In this document: positions 41,650 through 51,967 of the stretch, in pieces
Position numbering within the stretch: the first letter of the stretch is position 1
Layout of the letters: each line of letters starts with the position of its first letter
NCBI GenBank assembly: GCA_026239495.1
Contig: CP110830.1
Span: forward strand, 372,001 to 436,000
DNA: 64,000 bases
Direction: 5' to 3'
DNA from: Spiroplasma phoeniceum
GTDB taxonomy: Bacteria > Bacillota_I > Bacilli_A > Mycoplasmatales > Mycoplasmataceae
The notes under the pieces: generated by a model
What the model was told of the DNA's origin: nothing
What the model saw: only the letters and a program-made list of their open reading frames with translations
Databases searched by the model: none
Position numbers and translations under genes: made by a program

Positions 41650-42562
41650 AATCTTTTATGATAACTATAATAATTGTAAATTATAAATTGAAGCAATTAA
41701 ATTAAATCTTAAACTAAATCGTTTTCTTCGATTTCTATATTTTTCTGTAATAATTTTAAATTTTTTAAGAATAGCAAAAATATTTTCAATAATAATTCTT
41801 ATTTTTGAAACTAGTCTATTATGTTGTTTTTGTTCTTTATTTAAATGTTTTTTCTTAGTTTTCTTTGTGGGCATTATAACATTATTGTGAATTTTTTGTA
41901 TTCCTTGATAACCACTATCAACTATTAATTTGGTATTTTTTAAAATTGCGATTTTTGATTCTTTAAATAAAGCATAATCGTGTTTTTTACCAAGTGAAAA
42001 ACTTGTTGCAATAATTTTTTTGGTTTATTGTTCGATAATTACTTGTGTTTTAATAGTGTGTTTTTTCTTTTTACCAGAATAAGATTGTTTTTGTCTTTTT
42101 TTGGGCGTTGGATTGGGGTTTCGGTATCATCAATAATAATAGTTTTATCATTAAAATAATCATTTATTAGTACTTTTTTACCAGCAACTTGCTGAAAATC
42201 AGGGTGTTTAATTAAAATATCTTCAATTCACTTGATATTGCGATAACAATTATCTTCACTAATTCCGAAATTTTTTCCAAGATGAAAATAAGTTCGATAT
42301 TCTCGTCAATACGATAAAGTCATCAATAATCGATTTTCTAGTGATAATTTATTAGCTTTGCCACCTTTTTTAAATTTTTCTATTTCAGCTACTTGTAAAA
42401 TATTTAACATTTTATTAAAAATATCTTGTTTTATTCCTGTTAATCTTAATCATTCTTTATCATTAATATTTTTAAATTCATCAAATTTCATAATTTAATA
42501 TCCTCATAAATTATATTTTATAATAATATTTTAATAATAAAACCAGGTATCGCAAGAAGTCT
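41650..42562 (-). mobile_element. IS5-family element, subtype A, right end missing
   Basis: Lacks the first 157 bp (noncoding right end) and begins at ATCTTTTATGATAAC next to the previous copy. The left end is intact at 42562. Confidence 0.9.
41665..42491 (-). CDS. IS5-family transposase in end-deleted copy
   Basis: The coding part is complete with the usual two frames; DDT at the first catalytic motif and an Ala to Asp change upstream. The element lacks one end, so it cannot move by itself. Confidence 0.72.
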
Positions 42563-42984
42563 ATTGTTTCTAAATTAGAAACCTTAAAACCTTTATAAAA
42601 ATCATTTCGTGCTAATTTACCAATTGTATATAATAAAGTTTCATTATTAGCCTGCTTTGTAAAATCAAATATTAATTTATCAGATAAAATCTTTTTACCT
42701 GTAACTTGTCTTCCAACATCTTCTAAGTTATTAGCAGTTATTACACCTAATTTTTCAAGTAATTTAGTTTCTTTTGCTAATTTTAAAATTCTAGTTGTTC
42801 GTGCTGCACGCGTTAATTTTCCAATACCACCAGTTAAAACTGATAAACCAAGGGCTAAAACTTGAATTCCTAAAAATTCTAATAACTGTAAACCAAAACT
42901 TTTTTCTTGTTGTTGGATTGACAATCTAGTTGGATTTTTTTTAACAGCATAAATAAGGGCTGTTTTAGATGTTCCAATTGGCAT
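42563..42984 (-). pseudogene. Phage membrane protein (P3), deleted and truncated
   Basis: MPIGTSKTALIYAVKKNPTR, LEFLGIQVLALGLSVLTGG, then directly IGKLTRAARTTRILKLAKET: about 144 bp present in P2 are deleted here. The gene ends at YKGFKVSNLET at the IS5-A end. A GTG seven codons upstream is an alternative start. It follows the capsid-like gene by 34 bp. Confidence 0.55.
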
Positions 42985-43018
42985 ATCTATCAAACGAAAA
43001 AGCACTATTTTTTAGTAC

Positions 43019-44246
43019 TTAAGAATTTTTAATTTTAACATCAATCGGATTTGTTTGACCAGTAGCATTGTTTTTACCTTCAATTTGAACTTCAACAGTT
43101 TTATCATTTGTAATATTAATTGGTCAATCTTCTCCTTTACTTTCGATAAAGTAATCAAAATCACTTTCAGTTAAAGAACTATCTACGGCTTTTACTGCTT
43201 GTAAAACAACATCTTTAAATTGTGGTTTTAGCTGTTCTGCTGTCACCTTTGTTGGGTCTACAACATGAATAGTTGGTTTATTTAATTTATTAATTTTACT
43301 AATATCAATTTTTGTAACAATATGTTTAATAATTCCCTTGGGTTCAACTACTGCTCCACCTAAATATAAAACTCTTTCCATAATTAAAGTATTACCCATT
43401 CCAGTACCTAACGCAGCAGCACAAACCCTTAATGGAGTATGGTCTTTTTTGCGTAAAATAATAGGGTCATATTTTTTTGCTAAATTTAAAGGCAATTGCA
43501 TTAACACCTTCTGGTAATAAACTAATTGTTCCTTCTGAACCATCTTTATTAATAATTGGTAATTTTTTAGGAACCATATAATATGTTGTTCCTTCAACAG
43601 TTTTAATTGCTCCGCTTGTTGCAATTACGCTATTTATTTGGTCGTTTGCTCCAAGTTTTAACTGTAATTTATTACGAATTCCACGAATAAAATCAGCTGA
43701 ACCCAAGACAACTGTTTCTGATGGGGTAAAACCATTTTCATATATTTTATCCATAATTTCATCATGTATTTGTAAAACATTTGTATCATTTTCTTTTTGT
43801 CCTTGAATAGTTGTAACTATTCCTTTATTAATAATTTCTAAAATTTTATTGCGTTTATAAGCAACCTCAGTATCCATTGCTTGCTCAATATCAGCAGCCC
43901 AAAGATTAGGATTAAAATCACTTTCTACAGGGTCTAATTTACGAGCAAAAGTTAAAATGGTATCTAATTCAACAATTCCATCTTCAAATTGCACTGTTGA
44001 ATATTTTAGCAGGTTATCATCAGTATTAAATACTTGACCATTTGCTCCCAAAACTTCATTGTATTTAATATTTTTCTTTCTTTTATATGTTAAACCAAAC
44101 TTATTCGCTTCTTTTCACGCAAATAAAGCTTCTCAACTAAATTTTTGTTGATAGGTTTGTAAATATCATTGTTCAAATGTTTCTTGGTCTCGTTTTGTTG
44201 CTTGATTAGCAATATCTCCGAAAATTCTTTGTGGGTTTTGTGCCAT
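43019..44246 (-). pseudogene. Phage capsid-like protein (P3), frameshifted
   Basis: Same 408-residue protein as P2, starting MAQNPQRIFGDIANQATKRD, but with one extra base in the T-run near 43474 that shifts the frame at KFSKK. Codon 46 is GAA here, unlike P2. The two halves overlap and each is otherwise open. Confidence 0.65.
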
Positions 44247-44499
44247 AATTTATTTCCTTCTTTCTATTTATTAAATACATTGTCTGTATCTAAAATATTG
44301 TTTTCTTTGTTTTCTACTTTTGGCACACCACCAGTGTTAACTGTTTGTACCTTAATTAATTCATAATAAACACTTTGCAATTGTATTTTAATGATTTCAA
44401 TATCATCAGTAATATCACAAGACCTTGATAAAACATTTTTAAATTCTTCATTATCAGTTAAAGAATTAATAAAGTCAATTAATTCAATTTGTTTTAATT

Positions 44500-45569
44500 A
44501 GACTTCTTGCATAACCCATTAAAATAATTTCAAATATTTGTAAAAAGGGGTTAATATAAAATTATAATTTTAATTAATTATGTCTTTTATTTAAAAATTT
44601 AATATTTTGCCACAACGAAAAATTATTTTATTATTCAAATTCGTTAATTTTAAATAAATCTTTTATGATAACTATAATAATTGTAAATTATAAATTGAAG
44701 CAATTAAATTAAATCTTAAACTAAATCGTTTCCTTCGATTACGATATTTTTCTGTAATAATTTTAAATTTTTTAAGAATAGCAAAAATATTTTCAATAAT
44801 AATTCTTATTTTTGAAACTAGTCTATTATGTTGTTTTTGTTCTTTATTTAAATGTTTTTTCTTAGTTTTCTTTGTGGGCATTATAACATTATTGTGAATT
44901 TTTTGTATTCCTTGATAACCACTATCAACTATTAATTTGGTATTTTTTAAAATTGCGATTTTTGATTCTTTAAATAAAGCATAATCGTGTTTTTTACCAA
45001 GCGAAAAACTTGTTGCAATAATTTTTTTGGTTTCTTGTTCGATAATTACTTGTGTTTTAATAGTGTGTTTTTTCTTTTTACCAGAATAAGATTGTTTTTG
45101 TCTTTTTTTGGGCGTTGGATTGGGGTTTCGGTAACATCAATAATAATAGTTTTATCATTAAAATAATCATTTATTAGTGCTTTTTTACCAGCAACTTGCT
45201 GAAAATCAGGGTGTTTAATTAAAATATCTTCAATTCACTTGATATTGCGATAACAATTAGATTCACTAATTCCGAAATTTTTTCCAAGATGAAAATAAGT
45301 TCGATATTCTCGTCAATACGATAAAGTCATCAATAATCGATTTTCTAGTGATAATTTATTAGCTTTGCCACCTTTTTTAAATTTTTCTATTTCAGCTACT
45401 TGTAAAATATCTAACATTTTATTAAAAATATCTTGTTTTATTCCTGTTAATCTTAATCATTCTTTATCATTAATATTTTTAAATTCATCAAATTTCATAA
45501 TTTAATATCCTCATAAATTATATTTTATAATAATATTTTAATAATAAAACCAGGTATCGCAAGAAGTCT
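44500..45569 (-). mobile_element. IS5-family element, subtype A
   Basis: 1,070 bp. The ATT target duplication is proven by comparison with the uninterrupted P2 gene near 18645. Confidence 0.95.
44672..45498 (-). CDS. IS5-family transposase (-1 frameshift)
   Basis: Standard two frames; DVT at the first catalytic motif. No stop seen. Confidence 0.77.
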
Positions 45570-45921
45570 ATTGAATGTTTTGTTGTTCAATTTGTGAAGT
45601 TAATTCAGTATTTTTTGTTTGTAGTTCGTTGATTTGCTGATTACTATTTTCTAAATTACTTGCATTAAATTCTTCAACTTCAGAAGTATTTTCTAAAATA
45701 ATTTCTGCTGTTTTAATATCAAAAATACCATCTTTATTTTTAATAGGTTCATCATTTTCATCAATAAGAACATATTTTACATTTTTTACTGCCATTGTTT
45801 TTCCTCCTATTTTTTAATATTTGTATTTGTTCTTGTTCTAATCGCTTTTTGGATAATTTCAAAACTATCGACTATAAAAGATAAAAAATAGCGTTTAGAT
45901 TTTATATTTAACTGATTAAAT

Positions 45922-46992
45922 AGACTTCTTGCATAACCCATTAAAATAATTTCAAATATTTGTAAAAAAGGGTTAATATAAAACTATAATTTTAATTAAT
46001 TATGTCTTTTATTTAAAAATTTAATATTTTGCCACAACGAAAAATTATTTTATTATTCAAATTTGTTAATTTTAAATAAATCTTTTATGATAACTATAAT
46101 AATTGTAAATTATAAATTGAAGCAATTAAATTAAATCTTAAACTAAATCGTTTCCTTCGATTACGATATTTTTCTGTAATAATTTTAAATTTTTTAAGAA
46201 TAGCAAAAATATTTTCAATAATAATTCTTATTTTTGAAACTAGTCTATTATGTTGTTTTTGTTCTTTATTTAAATGTTTTTTCTTAGTTTTCTTTGTGGG
46301 CATTATAACATTATTGTGAATTTTTTGTATTCCTTGATAACCACTATCAACTATTAATTTGGTATTTTTTAAAATTACGATTTTTGATTCTTTAAATAAA
46401 GCATAATCGTGTTTTTTACCAAGTGAAAAACTTGTTGCAATAATTTTTTTGGTTTCTTGTTCGATAATTACTTTTGTTTTAATAGTGTGTTTTTTTCTTT
46501 TTACCAGAATAAGATTGTTTTTGTCTTTTTTTGGGCGTTGGATTGGGGTTTCGGTAGCATCAATAATAATAGTTTTATAATTAAAATAATCATTTATTAG
46601 TGCTTTTTTACCAGCAACTTGCTGAAAATCAGGGTGTTTAATTAAAATATCTTCAATTCACTTGATATTGCGATAACAATTAGCTTCACTAATTCCGAAA
46701 TTTTTTCCAAGATGAAAATAAGTTCTATATTCTCGTCAATACGATAAAGTCATCAATAATCGATTTTCTAGTGATAATTTATTAGCTTTGCCACCTTTTT
46801 TAAATTTTTCTATTTCAGCTACTTGTAAAATATCTAACATTTTATTAAAAATATCTTGTTTTATTCCTGTTAATCTTAATTATTCTTTATCATTAATATT
46901 TTTAAATTCATCAAATTTCATAATTTAATATCCTCATAAATTATATTTTATAATAATATTTTAATAATAAAACCAGGTATCGCAAGAAGTCT
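45922..46992 (-). mobile_element. IS5-family element, subtype A
   Basis: 1,071 bp. The AAT duplication is proven by comparison with P2 near 18990. Confidence 0.95.
46094..46921 (-). pseudogene. IS5-family transposase, stop and extra base
   Basis: TAA replaces TGA (Trp) in NDKEWLR near the N-terminus, and one extra T in a T-run near 46493 shifts the second frame. Confidence 0.8.
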
Positions 46993-47262
46993 AATATTGA
47001 GCCTTTAACTTTTATCTCATTACCTTTTATTAATTTCAAAAACTCAGTTAAAACAGACGAGTTATATATTGATAATGTTGAGTAATTTAATCCTTCTCAC
47101 TGACATTTAGCTGAACAAGCATCAACTTCAACACCACCAGCAACCAGTGCCTTAATTTTAGTTTTAATCTGATTTTCATGTAATCTAACAGTTAATTCTA
47201 ACTTATTAACTCTTTTATTTTTTGTTTTTGTCTTATTAGTAGTGACTGTTGTTTTAGATAAA

Positions 47263-47758
47263 TTACTTTTTGTTTTTACCATTATTTATCACTTCCTTTT
47301 TTAAAAAATATTGCAAATGTTTTCAAGCATCTAATTCATGCTCTGTCATTTTAACAGTTCCTTTATAAACATAATTTTTCTTAACAACTGGCGATTGTAA
47401 AACATAATTTAAATTAAATAGATATTTGCATAAAACTTTTAAACCACCAATGAATTTAGGGGTAGATAATGGATTTTTTATTTTTAAACCTTTGTGAAGT
47501 TTATAATATTCAATTATTACAATAACTTTATTTAAATAATAACAAATTTTATTTTTAAATTGATTTAATATTAAATACACATTATTTATTGCTTCTTCTT
47601 CATTTTTGGAATTAAAAGTAATATTATTAATTATTTTCTTTTGCAAAACATTATAGATAATAATGTCAGTTTGTCCAATTGCAGCATGGTCAATTGCAAT
47701 AATATATTTTAATTTATTTGTTTTATTTTTTTCTCAATTTGTAATATCTTTCAACCAT
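47263..47758 (-). pseudogene. RuvC-like nuclease (P3), frameshifted and mutated
   Basis: As P2, the A-run has seven A, breaking the frame after ten codons. In addition the first motif reads IDHAAIGQTD and the second IIEYYKLHKG, so active-site surroundings have changed. Decaying copy. Confidence 0.55.
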
Positions 47759-47993
47759 CTTTAGCCAAATCTAAAATATCATTAATTTTGTAATGTTGCA
47801 TATATGAATTAATAACATCTCATTTATCTTCAAATAAATTTAAATACATTTTTGCTCATTCTAAACATTGTAAATCATAATGATTTTTATGGTGCGAAAT
47901 ACGACAATCAACGGACTTACAATTAACTCAATCAAATGATGTTGTTATTTCATTTCAAGTTTTATTGATATATTTACTTTTATATTCTTGCAT
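47709..47993 (-). CDS. MQEYK-family small protein (P3)
   Basis: 94 residues, MQEYKSKYINKTWNEIT ... CRISHHKNHYDLQCLEWA ... GWKILQIEKKIKQIN, with no internal stop, unlike the P2 copy. The ribosome site AAAGGAAA is a little distant. It follows the GC-rich hairpin region directly. Function unknown. Confidence 0.5.
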
Positions 47994-48109
47994 AATATTT
48001 TTTTCCTTTCTTTTTATTTATATTTTTTAAATAAACAGAAAAATCCTTTGTTGGTTAATATTTTGATATTTAGTAAATAATGTATTGTATTTTAGTATTT
48101 ATTTATTTC

Positions 48110-48148
48110 GCCGCCCGCTTCACTTCGGGAGTTAGTGGGGGGGGGGTA
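48110..48148. promoter_or_regulatory. GC-rich hairpin of phage module (P3), altered
   Basis: GCCGCCCGC arm kept; the other arm has become a run of ten G, so pairing is partial. Confidence 0.55.
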
Positions 48149-48248
48149 AGGTTATTTAGACATAGTTTATATCCCCCTACGGAAGTAAAAAAAGTTTACC
48201 CAGTTATTAATTACGCTTCGTCCATCCCTAGACAACTTTATATAAAGA

Positions 48249-48466
48249 AAATAACTTTTTGGATTTCCAACCCTCTTGTTTTTTTAGTGTCCGATATTGT
48301 TTTTTCAGTTTAACAACAATCTTTTTATGAAAACAAGCCAAAAAACACATGCTCTGACATTTCGCAAGTGATTAATCTTGCCAAGAATTAAATAAATAAA
48401 TAGGAGAATAAATCCAGTCGCCTTAACACTTTATTTAAGACTTCGTGCCATAGATGGATTATCCAT
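48249..48466 (-). pseudogene. Small basic membrane protein of phage module (P3)
   Basis: The start at 48466 reads MDNPSMARSLK-like sequence, with frame changes in the hydrophobic part; the basic tail KKQYRTLKKQEGW is readable. Confidence 0.35.
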
Positions 48467-48500
48467 CTTTAAGCATCAAAAAATATTAAGTTTTAGGGGC

Positions 48501-48641
48501 TGTATTATTCATCGTATAATACCTTTATTTGAAAGGAAATTTATAAAAAAATATCGTTTATTTTGTGTAGGAAAAACATAATAACATCTGTTTTTATGAT
48601 AAAAGTTCTAAATTTAAAGATACTATCCGATGAATAATGCA
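48501..48641. repeat. Phage-module long inverted repeat (P3)
   Basis: TGTATTATTCATCG ... CGATGAATAATGCA, with one end mutated (C to T, and G to T after TCG). Confidence 0.72.
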
Positions 48642-48698
48642 AATAAAGTTATGTTTTTAATATAAAAATAAAAAAACAATCTCACAATAATTTTTTTT

Positions 48699-48721
48699 GC
48701 CGGTTCATCGTACAGGACGCC
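48699..48721. repeat. Phage-module boundary motif
   Basis: GCCGGTTCATCGTACAGG then ACGCC. To its right, IS5-B transposase sequence begins in the middle of the gene. Confidence 0.65.
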
Positions 48722-49386
48722 TAAATGATTATTTTAATGATAAAACTATTATTATTGATGCTACCGAAACCCCAATCCAACGCCCAAAAAAAGACAAAAA
48801 CAATCTTATTCTGGTAAAAAGAAAAAACACACCATTAAAACACAAGTAATTATCGAACAAGAAACCAAAAAAATTATTGCAACAAGTTTTTCGCTTGGAG
48901 AAAAACATGATTATGCTTTATTTAAAGAATGAAAAATCTCAATTTTAAAAAAATAATAAATTAATAGTTGATAGTGGTTATCAAGGAATTCAAAAAATTC
49001 ACAATAATGTTCTAATACCTACAAAAAAAACAAAGAAAAACTATTTAAATAAAGTACAAAAACAACGTAATAGAATAGTTTAAAAAATGAGAATTATTAT
49101 TGAAAATATTTTTGCTATTCTTAAAAAATTTAAAATTATTACAGAAAAATATCGTAATCGAAGAAAACGATTTAGTTTAAGATTTAATTTAATTGCTTCA
49201 ATTTATAATTTGCAGTTAGCATAGAAGATTTATTTAAAATTAAAGAATTTAAACAATAAATTCATTTTTTGTTGTGGCAAAATATTAAATTTTTAAAGAA
49301 GAAACATAATTAATTAAAATTATATTTTTCTATTAGTGTCTTTTTACAAATATTTGCAATTTTTTAATAGGTTACGCAAGAAGTAT
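48722..49386 (+). pseudogene. IS5 subtype B, 3' part of transposase and right end
   Basis: From LNDYFNDKTIIIDATETPIQ to the right end (GCAAGAAGTAT at 49386, one base changed). The seven-A frameshift site is present. Several stops occur, for example in KNTKLIV. Confidence 0.85.
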
Positions 49387-49630
49387 AATATTCAATCTAT
49401 AAAATAAATTGGCATAATAAAAAATAAAATTAATCATTCCCTCGCATTGTAATTTTTAATTAAATATATTGAAATTTATTGCGAAAAAAATATATCACAG
49501 TTAAATAATTGTCAATTCTAAAAATATATATTAAAAATATGAATATTTTTTTTTATTTTATTACAAAGTTGGCTATATTAATCCAAACCACAATTCAATT
49601 ACCAACAAAAATAACACAAAACAACTTATA
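49387..49630. other. Intergenic region, no gene seen
   Basis: A/T-rich, between the IS5-B remnant and the small membrane protein gene. Confidence 0.4.
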
Positions 49631-49783
49631 CTAACATATAATATTATTCGGCAAGTTTTTTTGTATTTTGTTAACTCAATTTTTTTTCATTTTTTTAAAT
49701 TTAATACCAAGAAACTTTAATAAACAACCAAACAAACCAATTACAGCAATTGTTACCATCATTCCTATTATTGTGTTTAACAT
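49631..49783 (-). CDS. 50-residue membrane protein
   Basis: MLNTIIGMMVTIAVIGLFGC followed by LLKFLGIKFKKMKKNWVNKI and QKNLPNNIIC. One hydrophobic helix (residues about 3-23) with a basic cytoplasmic tail containing a UGA-coded Trp. A good ribosome site, GGAAGTG, lies 8 bases before the ATG. Size and layout resemble small inovirus/plectrovirus virion or membrane proteins, but this is only a resemblance. It is the last gene of the minus-strand cluster that runs up to 53734. Confidence 0.55.
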
Positions 49784-49851
49784 AATTTACACTTCCTTTC
49801 TTTTTTATTTCTTATTTGTGGTAAATAACTTGTAAAGTATTCTTTTCAAAA

Positions 49852-50759
49852 TTATCATATTTTTGTTTGTACAGTTTGTTTTGTTAATAACCAATATGCA
49901 AGTCCCTCCGCCAATAACCGGTCATCATCACTCAATGAATAATTACTGTTAGCAAATATCTTTAACACTTTTTCTTTGTCTAGTTCTGCAAACTTATTTA
50001 AGTTATTAATTTTCTGTCCTAAAAATTGCTTTAAATAAAAAATATGATTAATTTTAAATGTTTCTCAATCATAAAAATAAAAGATATGTCCTAATTCATG
50101 GATTAAAATATGCATAAATTTATTGGTTGTAAATTGTCTTTTGTGTCATTCACTATTTATTGTTTTTTCAAACGCACAAGATAAAACATTTTTGTTTAGC
50201 AAAATAGTTTGGTGATTATTTGTTTGTCCTAAGATATTATTATCACCATCAATGATATTTTTAATTTCTATTTTTTGTAAAATTTCATTAATATTTGTTT
50301 TATTTTAAATATTAGCAACAAAATTATAAAACAATAAAATAATTTGCTTTAAATTATTTTGGTATTGTTGACAAATATTATTCAATAAATTTTGTCAATA
50401 ATTTTGTTATTCTATTTTTAAATAATGTTGTAGTTGTTGATAAGTACTAAATTCTGTTTTAAATTTAATTTCTAAATTAATATCTGCTTTACTTAAAAAG
50501 CATCTGTTAAATTTTTGATTGCATTTGTTTTATATTGATTAAATAAAGCTCCTTTATATCCTCGCTTTTGAATTAAAACAGGGTGGGGCAAGTACATTTT
50601 TTCTAAATTAATATTTGTTTCTAAATTTACTTTTAAAACATTTACTAAATTATTAGTTAAATTTGTTTTGTTATTTGCAATATTTTCACAACTAATCAAA
50701 TTCACTGTGTTTTTACATAAAAACGAAAATATCGCTAAAAAAATAAGTAATTTTTTCAT
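49852..50759 (-). pseudogene. HELGH metallopeptidase-like lipoprotein, broken
   Basis: The N-terminus MKKLLIFLAIFSFLCKNTVN then LISC is a lipoprotein signal with lipobox. The frame shifts in a T-run near 50497, then reads SKADINLEIKFKTEFSTYQQ, two TAA codons, and a C-terminal part with KFMHILIHELGHIFYFYDWE. LLAEGLAYWLLTKQ follows about 70 residues later. HExxH plus a downstream Glu (AEG) is the zinc-ligand pattern of gluzincin metallopeptidases. The ancestor was probably a surface-anchored zinc protease. At least one frameshift and two stops make it inactive now. Confidence 0.6.
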
Positions 50760-50794
50760 ACATTTTTATTATTCCCTTTCTATTTTGATAAAAT

Positions 50795-50824
50795 TAAAAA
50801 CAGCAAATTTAGTTGCTGTTTTTT
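50795..50824. terminator. Bidirectional terminator
   Basis: AAAAACAGCAA, 6-base loop, TTGCTGTTTTTT, between the lipoprotein gene and the multi-pass membrane protein gene. Confidence 0.75.
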
Positions 50825-50882
50825 AATATGTTTCTAATTTTTATTTAGTTTTTGTTTATTTTTAATGTATATTTAATTTTTA

Positions 50883-51710
50883 CTAAGGGAATAATTTTTT
50901 ATTATTTTTTATCTTTATTTTTTTAATAAAAATATAAATATAAAATAATGTAATTGTTAATAATATAGCTATTATAATAAAACAAATTCAATTTGTTTTT
51001 CTTTTTAAATATTTTTTTTCTTCTAATGATAATATATCTGTTCCTCAATAACATATTATTTGTGTTTTAGTTTTTTTAAAGTGAATAAAACAAAAACAAT
51101 GCAAAACAAAAAATAATAATATTAATGAACTAGTTATTATTATTTCTGTTTGTAAATTTTTTATTGTTCCTATTTTTCAAAAACCTAAATAAAAAATATT
51201 TTCATTATTAATATACTGATATTGTAATCATATTAATATAGACAATGCAATTACACCAACTATATAAGAAAAAATGCAAAATCAATCAGCAATAATTTTA
51301 CATACAATACTTTTTTTATATACACTATATATAAATTCCGGAATAGTATTTTCATCATTTTTTAATCATAATTTATATTTTTTTTCTTGTTTTTTTATCA
51401 TTGTTAAATTAAAACAACCATATATAAATATAATAAAAAAAATTATTAATAAAAAAATTAATAAAAATGGATAGGGAATTAATTCTATTTCTAAAGATTT
51501 AACAATCTTATCAAAGATAAAATTAATATTTGTATCTAATTTAAAAATTTTGTTTTTATAATCAATATTATAATATAAAAATAATATAAAAGATAAAAGT
51601 AAAAGTAAAAATAAAGAAAATAATATTTGAAAAAAAGAAAATACTTTAATAAAAGTAATTTTATTTTTAATAAATCTAGGAATTGTTTTTTTATTTTCAA
51701 AATAACTCAT
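50883..51710 (-). CDS. Multi-pass membrane protein, unknown
   Basis: 275 residues with no premature stop. Starts MSYFENKKTIPRFIKNKITF. Hydrophobic helices lie near residues 20-48 (ILFSLFLLLLLSFILFLYY), 78-104 (FLLIFLLIIFFIIFIYGCF), 139-163 (WFCIFSYIVGVIALSILIWL), 188-213 (IIITSSLILLFFVLHCFCFI) and 242-265 (WICFIIIAILLTITLFYIYI). Short charged loops contain UGA-coded Trp. I do not recognise a transporter or secretion family. It is one of the few genes of this cluster that stayed intact. Confidence 0.65.
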
Positions 51711-51727
51711 TTATTAATTTAACTCCT

Positions 51728-51967
51728 TTACTTTTTATACTTTTTCTTATTTTCTTGTTGTCTAATACTACCATTAATACAAACTTGACATTTTTTTAAT
51801 AAACAAACTTGACAAGAAATACATTTTAAACAACTTTTACACCCTTGAAAAGAACCTATACAAACACGACAAGTATAACAATTATGAGCTCCGCCAGGAC
51901 AACAAATTTCTAACATATTTTTTTTTCCTTTACATTTAATTACTTTTACTAATTTCTTCGTTTTCAT
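51728..51967 (-). CDS. Cysteine-rich small protein (13 Cys)
   Basis: 79 residues starting MKTKKLVKVIKCKGKKN, then LEICCPGGAHNCYTCRVC, IGSFQGCKSCLKCISCQVC and LLKKCQVCING, and ending with a Lys-rich tail. Thirteen cysteines, many as CxxC, fit metal clusters or zinc knuckles more than disulfides, as there is no signal peptide. An upstream TTG is a possible alternative start. It overlaps the end of the S1-domain gene by 31 bp and precedes the membrane protein by 17 bp, so the three were probably one operon. No family recognised; intact. Confidence 0.6.
   Translation of the reverse strand: MKTKKLVKVIKCKGKKNMLEICCPGGAHNCYTCRVCIGSFQGCKSCLKCISCQVCLLKKCQVCINGSIRQQENKKKYKK

Larger units (their letters stand above)
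44264..45795 (-). pseudogene. Scaffold-like protein (P3), split by IS5-A
   Basis: N-terminal part 45570-45795 (MAVKNVKYVLIDENDEPIKN) and C-terminal part 44264-44499. Removing the IS and one ATT restores the P2 sequence exactly at the junction. Confidence 0.7.
45807..47282 (-). pseudogene. Possible OB-fold protein (P3), split by IS5-A
   Basis: N-terminal part MVKTKSNLSKTTVTTNKTKT ... VDACSAKCQ at 46993-47282 and C-terminal part at 45807-45921. The IS sits after the codons for LFNQLN. Confidence 0.7.

Noticed and set aside
51274-51474. Plus-strand frame over the multi-pass membrane protein
   Set aside because: Antisense of a well-conserved hydrophobic reading frame that is open over 275 codons on the minus strand.
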